From Echiichthys vipera (Eukaryota; Chordata; Actinopteri; Perciformes; Trachinidae), in NCBI GenBank assembly GCA_963691815.1, contig OY829662.1, positions 7,964,202-8,028,201 on the forward strand: DNA of 64,000 nt. Reading direction: 5' to 3'. The notes under the pieces are model-generated. The model saw only the letters and a program-made list of their open reading frames with translations. It searched no databases and was not told the DNA's origin. Below are positions 12,791-39,665 of the stretch, in pieces. The translations under genes were made by a program, and so were the position numbers. Position 1 is the first letter of the stretch. Every line of letters begins with the position of its first letter.

Positions 12791-15700
12791 TGGTGGTGTC
12801 AGGCGAGGTTGTGATTTTAATTACACAAAACTACATTATTGTTATCTTTTCTTTAGTTGTATTTGTTATCTACTTAGCCATGTGACAGGGTTTCTGAAAG
12901 TCAAACATAAAGGACAACAAGAGCAAACAAAACATGTTAATATGCTTACAGTAAAGTGACATTATATGTGGTGCAATGTTGCTATTGTGGATAAAAAAAA
13001 TGCTTTGTGTTTGGTGTCTTTCTTTTATCTTAGTAAACCAGATGTAATCCCTCTTTTTTTACACAAAAGCTTGATTTGCTTTATGTCAGTTGCCTGACTC
13101 TTCTGTGTTTTTATACATCAGTGAATTGTAATCCAGATTACATTATTATTAATGATCTGAGTGATGCATGGTTGAATATAGGATTATCTGACAGTCCCTC
13201 GTTCTGTTGATTGACACTCCACAGCTGAGGGAGTACCTCTCAGTGTTTGCGTATGTCTATTATGATAGATAAGGCATGAAATATCTGTCATGCATACCAG
13301 ACTAGTGGGGCTAATGTATAAAGCATGCATGGGGATACGTATGTGCTCTGTGTGTGTTTATGTGTCCTGCAGCTGTTGCCTGGTGTCAGAGGTGAGTATC
13401 AGTGCTTTCACACTTTACTATCAGCACTGAGTGAAACCTACTTGGCAACACGGTTCCCAAGGCTCAATGCGAGACTCCACATTTGGGTAAATAATTCAAA
13501 TCAAATCTTTTTGTAATAGATCCTGTTCTTACCATAATGACAAGCAAGGTACAAAACAAGACTGACACATTTCCTCAAACAAAACTATAAAGACTGATCA
13601 GGTAGGTGACGTTATGTTTAACATTAATGAAAAACTAAACATAGAGGCATTCACAAGGACAGCTATGCATTCTCTTCCTGTTTTTAACATCTGCCGTCAC
13701 TATGGCAACCGGACTCCTTAAACCGAAACAGTGGCGCTCGGTGAAGTGGCCTTAACAACGGGTTGCTTTCGGCTCAGACGCTGAATTATCTGTTGTGGTA
13801 CCAGCTTTAGTTTGCAGTGGACACCTAAGTGTGAAATGATCCCAAACTTATTCTCTGCCTTTTCTGGGCTGTAGTGGTGTGCATCCGCAAAAACAGTCCG
13901 TGTGGAAGGATCCCTGCGCTGAGCAGGACACATAACGCGCAGGATAGGAATAAAACAAATCATAGAGGCAGAGATTTTACCCCGAGGATTTTTTGTAATC
14001 GAGTAAGTTGAGTTACTCAAGTCATTGTTTCTGCCCTACTGTAAACAAACATACACAAAGGGTCATAAACATGATTTCACAAGTCGTAATTGTGTCTGCT
14101 CTGTCTGTCATCACCAGGCTTTATGTCTGTGGTCGTCATAGTTTAAATGACCCGATCTGTGTCTGTGAGCCTCTTATTTTTGTGAGTTTCTTGGCAGACT
14201 ATATATTTGCGGTTTTGTGTATTTTGCACGTATGTGTGTACATCACAGTATGTACTGTATATGCGCGTGTGTATTTTACGCGCATGTTTTTGTTTTCATC
14301 TCTTCCCTCCATTTCCCTCCAATTGGGTTTCCTACTCTCTTTCTACCCCTCTCCTCCCTCCCTCGCTCCTCCCTTCATCTTCGCTCCACGGAGACGAGAG
14401 AAAGCAGCTGCAGATGGAATCAGATCCAGCTGTGTATGTGTACATGTCTAGGAGATTATTTTCTGCTCCAAAGAATGTTCCTGCAGGTCAGATTAGATTC
14501 AATTATCTGAGCTATCCTCTGCAATGTTTGGTTTTTACCTTAGCCTTCCTGTCTTTCCAGCTCTGTCCCTCCCACTGTTTGTCTCACTCAGCAGCGTTTT
14601 ATAAGGTCAAACCTAAAGTCTGATTAGCCAAGTGTTGTTATAGGCCAATTTCTGTGAATATATAAAAGTCCTCCAGCATGTTGTTGCCAGTCCTAAAAAT
14701 AAGGTTGTGTCTCAGATTTCCAGCCAATGTGACTTGACACTAACACCATTTCACTGTATGCTCACACAAATCCTTTAAAAAAAAAGTTGATATTTTAAAA
14801 TGTACAGCTGTTTTGTACGAAACAAACAATATTGTCTCTTTACGGAACTGTGAATGTTAAAAACATGACCGATGCGCATCAAATGCAGGTTTGCACATGC
14901 CTTATTTCAGCTCCACTTGTGGGATATTCCGACTTTTTCCTCACAAGGTTCAGGTGCAAATTAAAGTGTGTGTTGCTAAGGTATATTCTACTTCCGTTTC
15001 GTTCTCTGAGCATTATTATCTGGAGGCTTTAAAAAAAACAGTTGCTGTTCACATTCCCGACTAAACCCTAAACCCCATGTCTCATGAATCAAAGCGTATA
15101 GCTTACTTTTGATGTTTCCTCGCCTCCTGTTTTACTATTTACCCCGGTGCACCCCCATTCCCCCCGATTCAGACTGGGCCTATCCTCTGGCACACCCCGC
15201 AGCCACATGCTCACAGCGAAATACTGTGGCCTGCTTCCTGTTAGCTGGGAGAGGTTGTTTTTACAGCGACTCCATTTTGGCGGAGAGGGCTAATTCCTCT
15301 ACTGTCTGGGTCTGTGTCTGTCCGTGTGTGTGTGTGTGTGTGAGAGTGTGTGTGTGTGAGTACATGCCTGCACTCACATGTGCTCTTAAACATGTTTGTG
15401 TCTCTGCCTGCTCAGCTTCTGAACGTCCTTGGTGGGAGTTTAGGCAGTTACTGAAATCAAAGTCTTATGTGTATATGTAATTTCATGTGCATTATCCCCA
15501 CAGAGTAGTTAAGCTGAGTTTGATGCGTACACAGCAGTCCTGGAAAAGTTTAAAGTGTTTTGTTGAAAATAATTATATTCTCGACTTCAGAAGCTTGTCT
15601 TGTGTGATTATTTGTAGCACTATGGTTGTTAAACAGAATGATGCTGACGAAGCATTTTACATGCTATGCAAAGCCGTTTCCTGGACAAACAAACTAATGG

Positions 15701-15864
15701 GTTTCCGGATGCATTCGGTATTTCTTAATTGCTTTTCCCCTTGAGACAATTCCTAATAGTTTATGTGAACAAAAACAGGAAAGCAACAAAAACAAACAAA
15801 AAAAATACTGGATATCCCTACGGAAAGAGTGTTCATACAAAATCAAGGCCTCAGTAGACGATCA

Positions 15865-15866
<2 letters not shown>

Positions 15867-15933
<67 letters not shown>
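15867..15933. repeat. (GT)n microsatellite
   Basis: A pure GT array of 67 bp. A shorter, interrupted GT tract lies at 15322-15360. Confidence 0.97.
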
Positions 15934-15935
<2 letters not shown>

Positions 15936-16874
15936 ATCTGTTGTGACTGTCAACAGTGTTGTCTGAAGCTGCACATTTGGTTTGTGTTATAATGCTGCTA
16001 ATACCCTGTTCATGCTGCACAAAGGAAAACGCATTCGACCCAGCACCCTAAGTGTCTTCGGTTAATTTACAGTGACCCATTAACCTGGTATGCATCCTTT
16101 AAAGCATTCAGTGCACTTGCATTTTGACACCATTGGATGTAATTGTCTGCTAATGCTGCGATGCTAACAGAACATGTTATATTCTGCTCCACACAGAGCA
16201 TTGTACGTTTCAATATGTAAACAGTCAACTCCTCGCTTCTATCAACAAGTCACAGTCAGGATTAAGGCCTTCAATCACTGCAGAGTAAACACCACACTCC
16301 CACATACTGTACTTTTGTACATACACACTCTCAAACACAAACACATGGTTTGGTATACATATTGACACAACATGAACGCTTCACTTCCAATCACTTAAGC
16401 ATTTTCTGTAATTTGAGGTAAGACGTTGAGACTGCAGACATGTCTCTGGCTATTTCATTAACCCGACATCCCTCACAGTTGTTTGGAAATGTATTTTGGT
16501 AACTGGTTGCAGATGTAATACATATTGTTGAATTGCCTTTACGCTTTTCCCTTCTCCCTAGTTATTTTACATTTGACACAGTTCCATAAGGAAGTCTGCA
16601 TATATTCTTAATTTATTTTGCATTTATTTTTTACCATTTAGTGCTGTGGGGGTCAAACATACCTGCAGCAAACCATGTTAAAACTGTGCAAAGAAAGACT
16701 TATTTATAATACCTACCTATATTTATTATTATTATCTTACCCTTCTGAGATAAATCTAAACTTCAATTCATAAAACAGCACAGATTGAGTTGCCCAGTGA
16801 CTTTTTTCCTCAAGACACTTTTCATATAGAGCAAGTCTAGTCATGATTTACAGAGACCCGACAATTCCCCAATG

Positions 16875-17000
16875 AGCAAATGCACTCGGTGGTGAGGAAA
16901 AACCTCCTTTTAACAGTCAGACATCTCAAACAGAACCTGGTTCTATGGTGGGCAGCCATCTGTCTTGACCAGTTGGGGGAGAAGTATCATTTACTCCAAA
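16875..17000. repeat. Fragment of a common fish repeat
   Basis: 'gaggaaaaacctccttttaa', 'cagaacctggttctatgg' and 'ggcagccatctgtcttgacc' appear in the order of a widespread teleost repeat that usually reads as a glycan-like run of 'aggaaaaactcccttttaac'. It is diverged, and no ends were seen. Confidence 0.45.
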
Positions 17001-17238
17001 GTGAATCCAGAAAAGGGAAACTGGACAATGTGAACATGCTTTCTGGAGTTCCTCATGAGCTGTGCGTCAGACTGTGTGTCTGTACACTTTTTTTTACGAA
17101 CATTTGGTTCTGCCAAGTATCAGTAAACACGTCTGCAATAGTTTTTTCTGTGCTTGATGTATGCTGATAACCCACAGTTTATTAATCTTTTTATTTGTGT
17201 ATGTTATTAAAGTGTGACATATATGTTGCTCCCAACAG

Positions 17239-19556
<2,318 letters not shown>

Positions 19557-22110
19557 ATGTGATGGGCTTGATGCATAGGCATGCAGATATTCAAAGATAT
19601 AAAAAGGAACACTTTGGACTCTGCCTTAACAAACATGTATGCACACACTCTCTCTCTCTCTCTCTCTAACACTTAGATTTTATAATACCATTGGAGATAA
19701 GGAAATACACCACAGGCCCACAAACATTTCAACTTTCAGGTTCAGAACCAGACAATTCACCAATAAAGCATATGTCAACATGTTTTTCCACTTTACACAC
19801 TTAAAACCCCAAATAGTTGAGCACCTATCTCCTTCCTGATGGTACATTGTTCTCACTGAATGTGGCAAAAATGAGCGATATGCGATCCATGCAATACAAA
19901 TGCAGATGAGCAAAAGCAACGCACATGCACCTTGCTGCATTCAGCACTCACTCAGTGCTCTGCGCAGAAAGGCTCCTGAGGGCTCAATGCTGCGTTTAGT
20001 GAGAACACGCCTTCACTATCCTCTTCCCACTTATTCCCTTAGCCACTACACAGGATACTGTTCCAACACACTGATTTGTCTACTCATCTTGTTTCATTGT
20101 GTCCTGCTTCCTACTACCAACTACATTCATAGGAAACTGTTTAATATGCCCGATCACAAAGGTTAACACATGAAGACAAATGGGAAGATCCGTTTTATTA
20201 AGACTTTCCAAAGGGTCCATACATTTTTGTGAATCTGTAATCAATGGAATTTATTTTGTACATATTTGCTGTGTTTGTATAGTTCAGGTAATTGCCAAAA
20301 GCTTATTTCTAAGACTGAAATGCCAAAAAATATATATTAAAAAAAAATTATAGAGAACTTATGTTAACCATAGCATATAGGAAGTGTAGTGAGGCACTAG
20401 TTGAGGTATAAGTTGTAGGGTTTGAACTCGTTGTTTGTAGTCTTCTGTTACTGACTTGTTTTTTAATAGTGAAAAAGGAACCAATGATGTGCTGTGATAT
20501 TCAGGATTTCAAATGACAACGTAGGAAAATGCAAACTTGAAAAAGGAATGAACATTTATTTGTTTTTATTGTGCTTCTTTGTTCACAACTTCACTGAAAA
20601 AAAGACAAAAGCTATTTATTGTTTAAAACCACTGTTGTGTATTTTAGTATCATGTGACTGAGGATATATCAAGTGAGTAAGTCTTGCCATACTGTTGTTA
20701 CTGAAACATCTCTAACACCCCTTTGCACATGTGTGCGCTGGCATTTTACAGCAATAAATGTGTTCCTGTACTGTACCTACCACCAAATCCCAGAATAACT
20801 TCTAATTTCAGCCTCTTTCTTGGTGTTAGTTTAGGGGGTTAAACAGTTAATGAAGACCGGTGGGGTATTAATGCATGCAGCTTGAATTTGATGGATCCTT
20901 CAGATGTGTCGGGCAAGTCTGGTAACTTCTCACCGATAATGAAGATTCAGGGAAAATGAATGGAAGTGAAGATTCTACTCTGCTATCTCAAGATGATACT
21001 TGAAAATGATCAAAACAACATATTGGAGGCCCAGATTGGGATGCTTGTTGGTTCATACATTTTGTGAAGGTGTCATCTTAACTTGATAATAAGTACCCTG
21101 TTTGCATGCGAGTTCTTGTCTCTTAGCAGATCCTTGTTTTTTAACTTGTATTGAGATAAAAAGTAAGTTGTTGTGGTACATTGTTTTGGGAGGTTCAATC
21201 TGCTTTCTAACAAATCATGTAAAGTTAGGATCTTTTTCGTTTAGCTTAGGTGACGGAACAAAACAGATCTAAATTTAGAATACTTGAACTTCAGTTCTGT
21301 GCAAAATCTGTTGCAGATATTTAACAAAACTACAGAAATCACTTGTAAGAGTTGTGTTATCAAAGCCACTTCTGATTTGGAATCTTATATGTTCTGGTTT
21401 ATGGATGTGATCCTTTTCCTATTGTGTGTTTTATGTCAACGTAGATGTGCTGTATCTTAGTCAATGTAGATGTATACGAATAACCGCAGCACCACAATAA
21501 GCATGAGTTGCTGAAACCAAAACTGTATTTATGGGAATTTGTTTTTTAATTTTTTTTTCTCCAGTTGAAATATTTCTAATGCTTGATGAAGTATTAATTC
21601 CACATTGATTGGGAGTCTTATGTTGCTTTATGACAGAGGGATGTTGAAATTGTTCATGTTTAAGCATCTAAATGAAACAGCAGCTTCTTTTTCTGCATAG
21701 GATTAATCCAAACGCTTTTGTTGGTTATGACACAGGCTTGTTTGTCATGTTAAATGGGAGAATTGAGAGGCTGCTTCTGTTATCTGTAAGATTTGACTGT
21801 CTTTTCATGTGTTAACTATGTACTCAAACTAAATTGTTGGTCTACTTTTGACACCCTGTGGACTGTGGAAAACTACACAATATTTAGGTGATAGTTTTAT
21901 GGTTTCGGGCTACAGAACAGACTGCTACTAGCTCCTTTCAAGCACTCCTGATAAGAATAAACTTGGTATAACACTAGATTCGGCAAACATCCATCAGATT
22001 AAGGAACAAAGAAGAATCACCCCTGCAAGAATTTATAGGTGCTTATTTTTACCCGGATTTTTCTCCCACCAACCTCGTCAGATGTAGATCTCAATAAATG
22101 TATTTTACAA
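19557..22110 (+). other. EMP2: EMP2 3'UTR with several polyadenylation signals
   Basis: AATAAA hexamers occur at 20753-20758, 21956-21961 and 22093-22098 downstream of the EMP2 stop, in AT-rich sequence free of reading frames. EMP2 transcripts in other vertebrates have long 3'UTRs, so either the first or the later signals could be used. A (TC)n tract lies at 19648-19666. The true end cannot be set from sequence. Confidence 0.5.
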
Positions 22111-22639
22111 TGAATAAATTTCTTTTTGTGTGCCAAATCTGTTATTGAGTCAGGTGTCCATCTCATTATACACTGCTTGTCCTGTCTTTCCTCCATCACT
22201 TGCCTGTGGAAATATCAATATTCCACTCACTTCCATGATTACTACTTGCCTTTTTGTCTTATTCTCATTGTTAAAAAATACAATAATCTGGCAGAGGGAA
22301 TTGTCTAGCTGACATCCTAACAATTACACTGTATACAATGAGACTCATTTTCTATAATTGTAATGTCATGATGTATGTCAGCTGATGTTACCTTTGACCT
22401 CTCAGCCTTTTTTGTTGGTGTTTTTTTTTTTATCACTTTACTGTTTTTTCGAAACTAATCAATGATGTGCCATGCTATTTGGGATAGCCTTTAAAATTAA
22501 ATGCACACACACAAACACAGATCTTGGTATTTTACTGTAAGTATTTGGATTCTACATAGTAAAAGAGGTTATAATGAGCCTCCTTGATATTGTGTTATAA
22601 ATGCACAGGGACTGCCCTCTATTGGTTAAAACATGAGTG

Positions 22640-24463
22640 TTGCAGTCCGCTGGTGCATGGTGGGCAGAAGGATATACCTTCTCCGGCTGCAACACAGTCC
22701 CTATTGTACCCTTATATGCAGATGATGGAGATATCTGGATTAGGAGGAGAGATGATACAAATGTTTTGAAAACGATAAAGAAGGTTATTCTAAAAGTAGA
22801 ACAATGGTCATACAATTGGGGATTCAAATCTCCAATCTCTTAATCATGCTATCATACTTCACTGGGAAGAGAAAGATAGATGAACAGATTCTTAGTTTAT
22901 ATGGGCAACCAATAGAAAAAGTAAAGGAATTTAAGTACTAGGGGATATGGCTTGATAAAAGGTGTACATGTTGAAAAACTAGAAACCAAATGCAAGCGCT
23001 ATATCTGGATATAACTGGGGAGCAGATAAGCAGGCATTAAAAAGATAAGTCATTGATGAGACCAGCAATAGATTATGGATGTTTTGTTTATGGAGCAGCA
23101 GCCAAATCACACTTAAACAAAATTGAAAGAATGCATAACAAAGCCTTGACACTCTGTATTGGTACACTGAGGACAACTCCAACTTTGCCGTGCTGGTGGA
23201 ATCAGGTGAAAGCCCAATAGAGCTCAGAAGGGCCAAACTTTCATTAGCATACTGGATTCAATTAAGAGTATGTGAGGTTGGAAACATCAAAAATGTTTTG
23301 AACGTATGTTGGGACTATAACAGCTTTAAGGTAAATGGTTTTGGATGGAAGATAAATTAAATACATTTGTTTTAACTCCTTTTTGCCATAAGTAATGTTA
23401 CACTATGGCTTTTCCCTAAAGTTAAAGTTGATTTTAGTATTATGAACCTAAAGAAGGATTGGATAGAAAGAATCATTTTTACAGGTATTTAGAGATAATT
23501 ACTGATGGCTCAAAGGATCCAAATGATCCTGTTGGTACAGGAGTTTACATCCCGCTTTTTCAAATTCAGCGGAGCAATAGGATAACAGATCAACAATCAG
23601 TTCATTAGGCAGAGAGGATGGCAGTACTTTTTGGGCTTTAGTGGGTGGAGGAAGTCAGAGCAGACAGGGTGCTGATGTGTGTGTTGACTCTGCAGCAGTG
23701 CTATTGAGCTTACAGACTATGTAGTCACTCAGGGAAGATTTGATGTATGAAGTTCTTCAGTGTCATTTCAGAATTCAAAGAATAGGGCTTGAGGTAGAAT
23801 TCTGCTGGGTACATGAATAAAAGGCAATGGATGTGCAGATAAAGTGGTAAAAGCAGCATTAAGTGCAAGACATATCACTGATATTCCATTTTTGGCAGAA
23901 GAGGTGGGACGAGGACAGTGAGGGCAGAGCTTATTATAGAATACAAAACACAGTCAGAGCACAGAGGGAAGAAGTAGAAGAGATGAGGTAGTTTTATCAA
24001 GATTAAGATTCGATCCCACTGGATTAAATAAGACATTATCTTTATTGGGAAAAAGTTAATTCAGATCTTTGTACAGTATTTTAAAAAATAGAAAATGCTG
24101 AACATGAAATTATACAATGACGTAAATACTGTATATCAAAGAAAGGACAAGGTTGAACGACAGGGTGAAAGAGGCAGGACGTGAGTGGAATTGGGCAGGG
24201 GAACTGGAGACGCAGAGAGGGGTCATAGAGTTTCTAAGTAACACTGGTTTGTTTTATAGTTTGTTTTTGTTTTGTTCCATTATTATTATTGCTCTTCTTC
24301 TTCTTCTTATTATTATTATTATTGTTATTATTATATAAGAGAATTTAATGTAAAACCATAGCCAACTAGAACCTGTCCTACATCCTCCGGCTCAGTAGGT
24401 GGCGGTATGTACCCTACAGTTGGTGTCGCAATCCGGCTTAAGACGCAGAGAAGAAGAAGAACA
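22640..24463 (+). mobile_element. Decayed LINE (I/Nimb-like): reverse transcriptase and RNase H remnants
   Basis: Around 22700 a frame reads PLYADDGDIW, with the catalytic YADD at 22715-22726, followed by KVEQWSYNWGFK. Further on, after frameshifts, come KVKEFKY, MRPAIDYGCFVYGAAAKS and MHNKALTLCIG, the end of a LINE reverse-transcriptase region. Near 23495 an RNase H block begins ITDGSKDPNDPVGTG and continues with AERMAVLFGL, CVDSAAVLLSL and EFCWVHE. Stops and frameshifts break every domain. The 3' end carries 'cagtaggtggcggtatg' and closes in 'gaagaagaagaac' at about 24463. An RNase H domain places it in the I superclade. The element is dead. Confidence 0.85.
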
Positions 24464-24525
24464 GTCCCTATCGCCTGAAGAGCTGCTGTCCAAAACAAAA
24501 CCATATTACTAAAAGTCTTCTTAAA
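24464..24525 (+). other. Candidate 5'UTR exon of the ATF7IP2-like gene
   Basis: A donor 'cttaaag|gtaggagc' lies at 24525/24526, and the next acceptor 'tcttgacag' at 24935 leads into the coding ATG at 24958. The stretch starts directly after the LINE tail, so the transcription start may lie in or beside LINE sequence. This is inferred from splice sites only. Confidence 0.3.
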
Positions 24526-24957
24526 GGTAGGAGCTTTGTGTTAGTTGCTTTATTTATTGTACGCAACATTAACGTTAGATGGTTCACCAGTTACATGCTC
24601 ACAATACAAGCGTTAGCTCACCTTACATGTTAGCATAGATGCTAATGTTTACCGAATCAGTGCGCAGGTTTGCCACTGTAACTTGTTGCTCGATCCAAAA
24701 AAAACAAACCCAACTAAGTTAACCACCGATGTTGTTATCCAACTAACATGCCAGCGCGTGACACCCCCCCCCCCTGTCAATATCGACACTTAAGCTAATC
24801 AATAATAATGGAGCAAAACAAAATGAACTGGATGTTGGTGATGGACTGATGACAATGTTAGTCTCTTCCCTCACTTTCTTCATTCTCTGACGATTCCCCA
24901 CTCAACCAACACATCTGCACCTTTTGTCTTGACAGTTTACTGCGTGTGTAGTAAAAT

Positions 24958-36169
<11,212 letters not shown>

Positions 36170-36650
36170 ATGGGAGAAGGACATGGAGTCCAAATGCCTC
36201 GAGGTTGACAACACGGAGAGCATCGGGAGGATAATGATTTTTTTTTTCCCCCGTTCTCGGATGCAATGTTGCATTCCAATTTTAAAATTTTAAAAACGGA
36301 ATGAAATAGAACTGAGATGCATCCAAATGTTAAACACTTTGCTGCTGTCTAGTATGGTTCCAATGGAAGCGGTATAATATATATATTTTATTACATATTT
36401 AAGGCACCTCTTTTTGTGTTTGGTTGTCTGCCACTCATACAGAAGTCATTTAAGTTAAGAGTTACATTTTAATTAATGAGCCAATAAAGTTGACTGTTTT
36501 CGCTCTGTATAATCTGTCTCCACTTTAAGAATGTAAGAATCTCAAACATTGCATGTTGCAACTACATTATATTTTAAAAGTTTCTTGCTTTTCTGTTTCA
36601 TTGAGTACTTTGCATTTTTTTTGGCTGCTGGTCAGAATAAAGCCATGTAC
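36170..36650 (+). terminator. ATF7IP2-like 3'UTR and polyadenylation signals
   Basis: AATAAA at 36483-36488, about 310 bp after the stop codon, is the most likely signal. A second lies at about 36636. Assigned by position only. Confidence 0.55.
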
Positions 36651-37784
36651 ACAAACAACCTATAAGAGCTCATGGAGCTGATGTCATATTAAGACACAGT
36701 TTGAAATTATTAAAATACGTTGGTAATAATCAACATGCTGGTACCAGTGTTTAAGCCGTAATCCCATTCTATCTATGATGTGTTCTCATTTGTTGTCATG
36801 CGCTTCACGACACAATGTTCAGTGTATTGATTGTAAATGTGGAGCTTGTTTTTCTGCTGAAATCCTATTATGAAACTTAGCATTGAACTGCTTTGCTCAG
36901 TACCACCTATCAACCCACGAGCAGCCGATAGAGGGAGGTGTCGGCTCTGTGTTGAGTTTGGCTTTGCACCAGTCAAACTTTGTTCTTTACACAGGATGCA
37001 GTGCTTCTTTTATTTCACATGTACACACTGAATTCTGCTCTTACCTCCTGCTGCAGATGTTTCCTTTTTTCCTGCTTGATAAATCTCTGCTTTCTTGCCA
37101 GCTGGCAGCAGTCAACAGTCTGCTCACTCTCTCACACTGTTTCCTGCTCTTAATATTCAGTTTGTGTAAGTGAGGGAGACAGGACACAATCCCTATCAGT
37201 CACAATAGAGGCATGGCATACTCAAGCCTCTGTTGTGACTGATCGAAACTGGGGTGACATGAGGTTGACTTGCAGACCTGGCTTGACCTTTTAAAGGGCC
37301 ATTTCGCTCAGATCACAATGTTATCTCTCGATATATCTGCCTGTTCTTCTACGTGACAAAACTGTAAATAATTGTGATTAGCATCTAATGCGTATGGATC
37401 CATAACGGAAGTTATTTCACATAGATTTAATTCTCCTTTTGTGTGCATATTATTTAATTTTATTTCTTAATTTATTTTATCATTTTCAAAAAATGTCCCT
37501 GTAAATTTAGGTCAGGTCTTTTGTTGGAGTGAGATCCAATTTAGAGGATCCAGTGAAGAAGATCCAGAGAGTCCATAGATGGCGAGTCTCTCAGCTTGAT
37601 CCCAGCATCTCTGCCTTGTGACAGTCTCCTGGATTGGGATGCAAAACTGAACTGTAAATATGAACAGAACCAAAAAAAAATGCAGCTCAGTTTTCTCAGC
37701 TGTACTTTTCTGGTTCCACAAGAAAGTTATTCATGCAGGATTCTCCCTGCCCTTTCCTCAAATGAAAGCTAAGAGGCAAGAATG

Positions 37785-37995
37785 TTATGTAGCCAATTAT
37801 TATTTTTTAAAGATAATTTTTTGGGCAGTTTTCCAAGCCTTTTGTTGGATATGACAGACAGGAAATGGGGTGAGAAAGAGAGGGAGACATGAAGCGCATC
37901 GCAGGTCGGTGTCAAACCCTCGGCCGCTGCCTCAAGGATCTTTAGTCTCTTTACTTGGGTCGTCTGCTCTAACCGCTCAGCCACCGGCCGCCTCA
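37785..37995 (-). mobile_element. tRNA-derived SINE, minus strand
   Basis: Reverse-complemented, the head reads 'gtggctgagcggttagagca' (tRNA A box) and then a B box like 'gggtttgacacc'. The body continues 'catgtctccctctctttctc', and the 3' end is the A/T-rich 'gaaaactgcccaaaaaatta' region. It matches a SINE very common in fish genomes. Confidence 0.8.
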
Positions 37996-39344
37996 CAGCC
38001 AATTATTTTAACAATGTTTTTATCAACAAGGTAGATGGTTTAAGATCTTGCATGCAATTACATAATGCTAATGTATCAGACAACATTGTTAGTATTGTGA
38101 AGGATAAAACCTGTTTAACTTTCGAAGGTTGACCAAGCCACTGTTGAGGACAAGTGGCTCTCTCTTTCAGATGACACATCTCCCGACGGGGATAACAACA
38201 ATATAATCACATCATTAGAATAGCATAAGAGAAGCTATAGAAACATTGGAAATAATAGCGCCTATGTTAAACGTAAATCTAAGTCTTTAGGTGAGGGGAT
38301 TATTTTACGTCTTTGATATATTTTTGGTGATGTACAAATCACTGTAAATGTGTAATGCACACTATGATTCAACTCATCCTTTGGCTGTTGGAAGGTTTTC
38401 ATCGGATCCTTTGAAGTTTACCTTGCAGGTTAGCCCTGCAGCAAAGGTTACCATGGTGATACTTAAAAGCTGGCAGTACAAAGCTGTGCACATACAGACT
38501 CAAGACAATGATAGACAAAATAACAGACTAATAAAAGCAGACCGTATAAAAAAAGGATAAACGAAACATTCAAACTTAATGCATACTTTAGGGTTCTCTA
38601 TGTGAATACAACCTGTTAAGCAACTGAATATAAAAGATGTCAGTGCAGTTTTTACATTCTATAACGAAGACCAGAGGGGGAGTACTCGGGGAAGAGAGGG
38701 TGAAATGGATCATCCAGTATCCTCAAGGCCAAATTGATTGTATTTTCATCAGTTAACCCTGAACCTCCATAATTGCGGAGAAAACCACAGGAAGACAATA
38801 CAGACTAGAAAATACATTTCCTGCAGGAAATACAGTGTGAATGCATTTCAAATCATTGTTGGAAACGCATACATGTTAAATAACTGCCTTAGGCTTGAAA
38901 TATGGAAACCTAAAGCCTATAGAAGTCAAGACTTGAGTTCACATCTCTACAGTTCTCCAAGGTGTGTTCATGTGTCATGCACTGTTACCATTCTGACACT
39001 TAACATGCTGACAGTGATGAAATCCACTACACCTGTGATATAGTAAAGGCTGTAGTGGAATTACCTTCACAAAAACCATAAGCAGGAGCCATACGTGTTG
39101 TGGGTTGTGTTTGTCAACATCAGCCTAGGAGTCTCATGAAGCCCAGGGCTGCTTGATGTGTTCTCCATGGCATTGCTTTATCACAACACTACAGAGAAAT
39201 CGGATTTATTAAAGGGAGAGAGTGGTCCATACTATCAGAAATGGAGGGAGATTACTATTATATTACTATTAATATCACTTCAAAACAGTGATTATCAAAA
39301 AATACCACTGAACATTGTAGTGAAGAGTAACAAAAAGGTTGCAG

Positions 39345-39665
39345 TACCATTCATTCATTGATCTTGAACCGCTTGTCCCTGTCGCGGTTGCGGGGGGCTG
39401 GAGCCGGTCCCAGCTGACATCAGGCGTGAGGCGGGGTACACCCTGGACAGGACACCAGTCTATCGCAGGGCACATAGAGACGAACAGAGACAGACAACCA
39501 TTCACACCTACGGGCAATTTTAGAGTCATCAATTAACCCGACACCTGCATGTCTTTTGGATTTGTGGGAGGAAACCGGAGAACCCGGAGAAAGCCCACAC
39601 AGACACGGGGAGAACATGCAAACTCCACACAGAAAGGCCCCAGCCGGGACGCGAACCTGGAACCT
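39345..39665. repeat. Common fish interspersed repeat (L2/Maui-like 3' region)
   Basis: Blocks 'ggctggagccggtcccagct', 'ggcggggtacaccctggaca', 'gtctatcgcagggcacatag', 'gaggaaaccggagaacccgg' and 'aacatgcaaactccacacag' occur in the standard order of one of the most abundant fish repeats. It is degenerate, and its class is assigned from memory of the family. Confidence 0.75.

Noticed and set aside
13718..14020. 100-aa open frame on the minus strand
   Set aside because: No domain, splice context or codon pattern that I recognise. Its length is within chance for 64 kb.
14008..14623. Cluster of plus-strand open frames of 97-147 aa
   Set aside because: Three frames overlap with no consistent one. 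The hydrophobic residues come from pyrimidine-rich DNA ('ctccctccctcgctcctccc').
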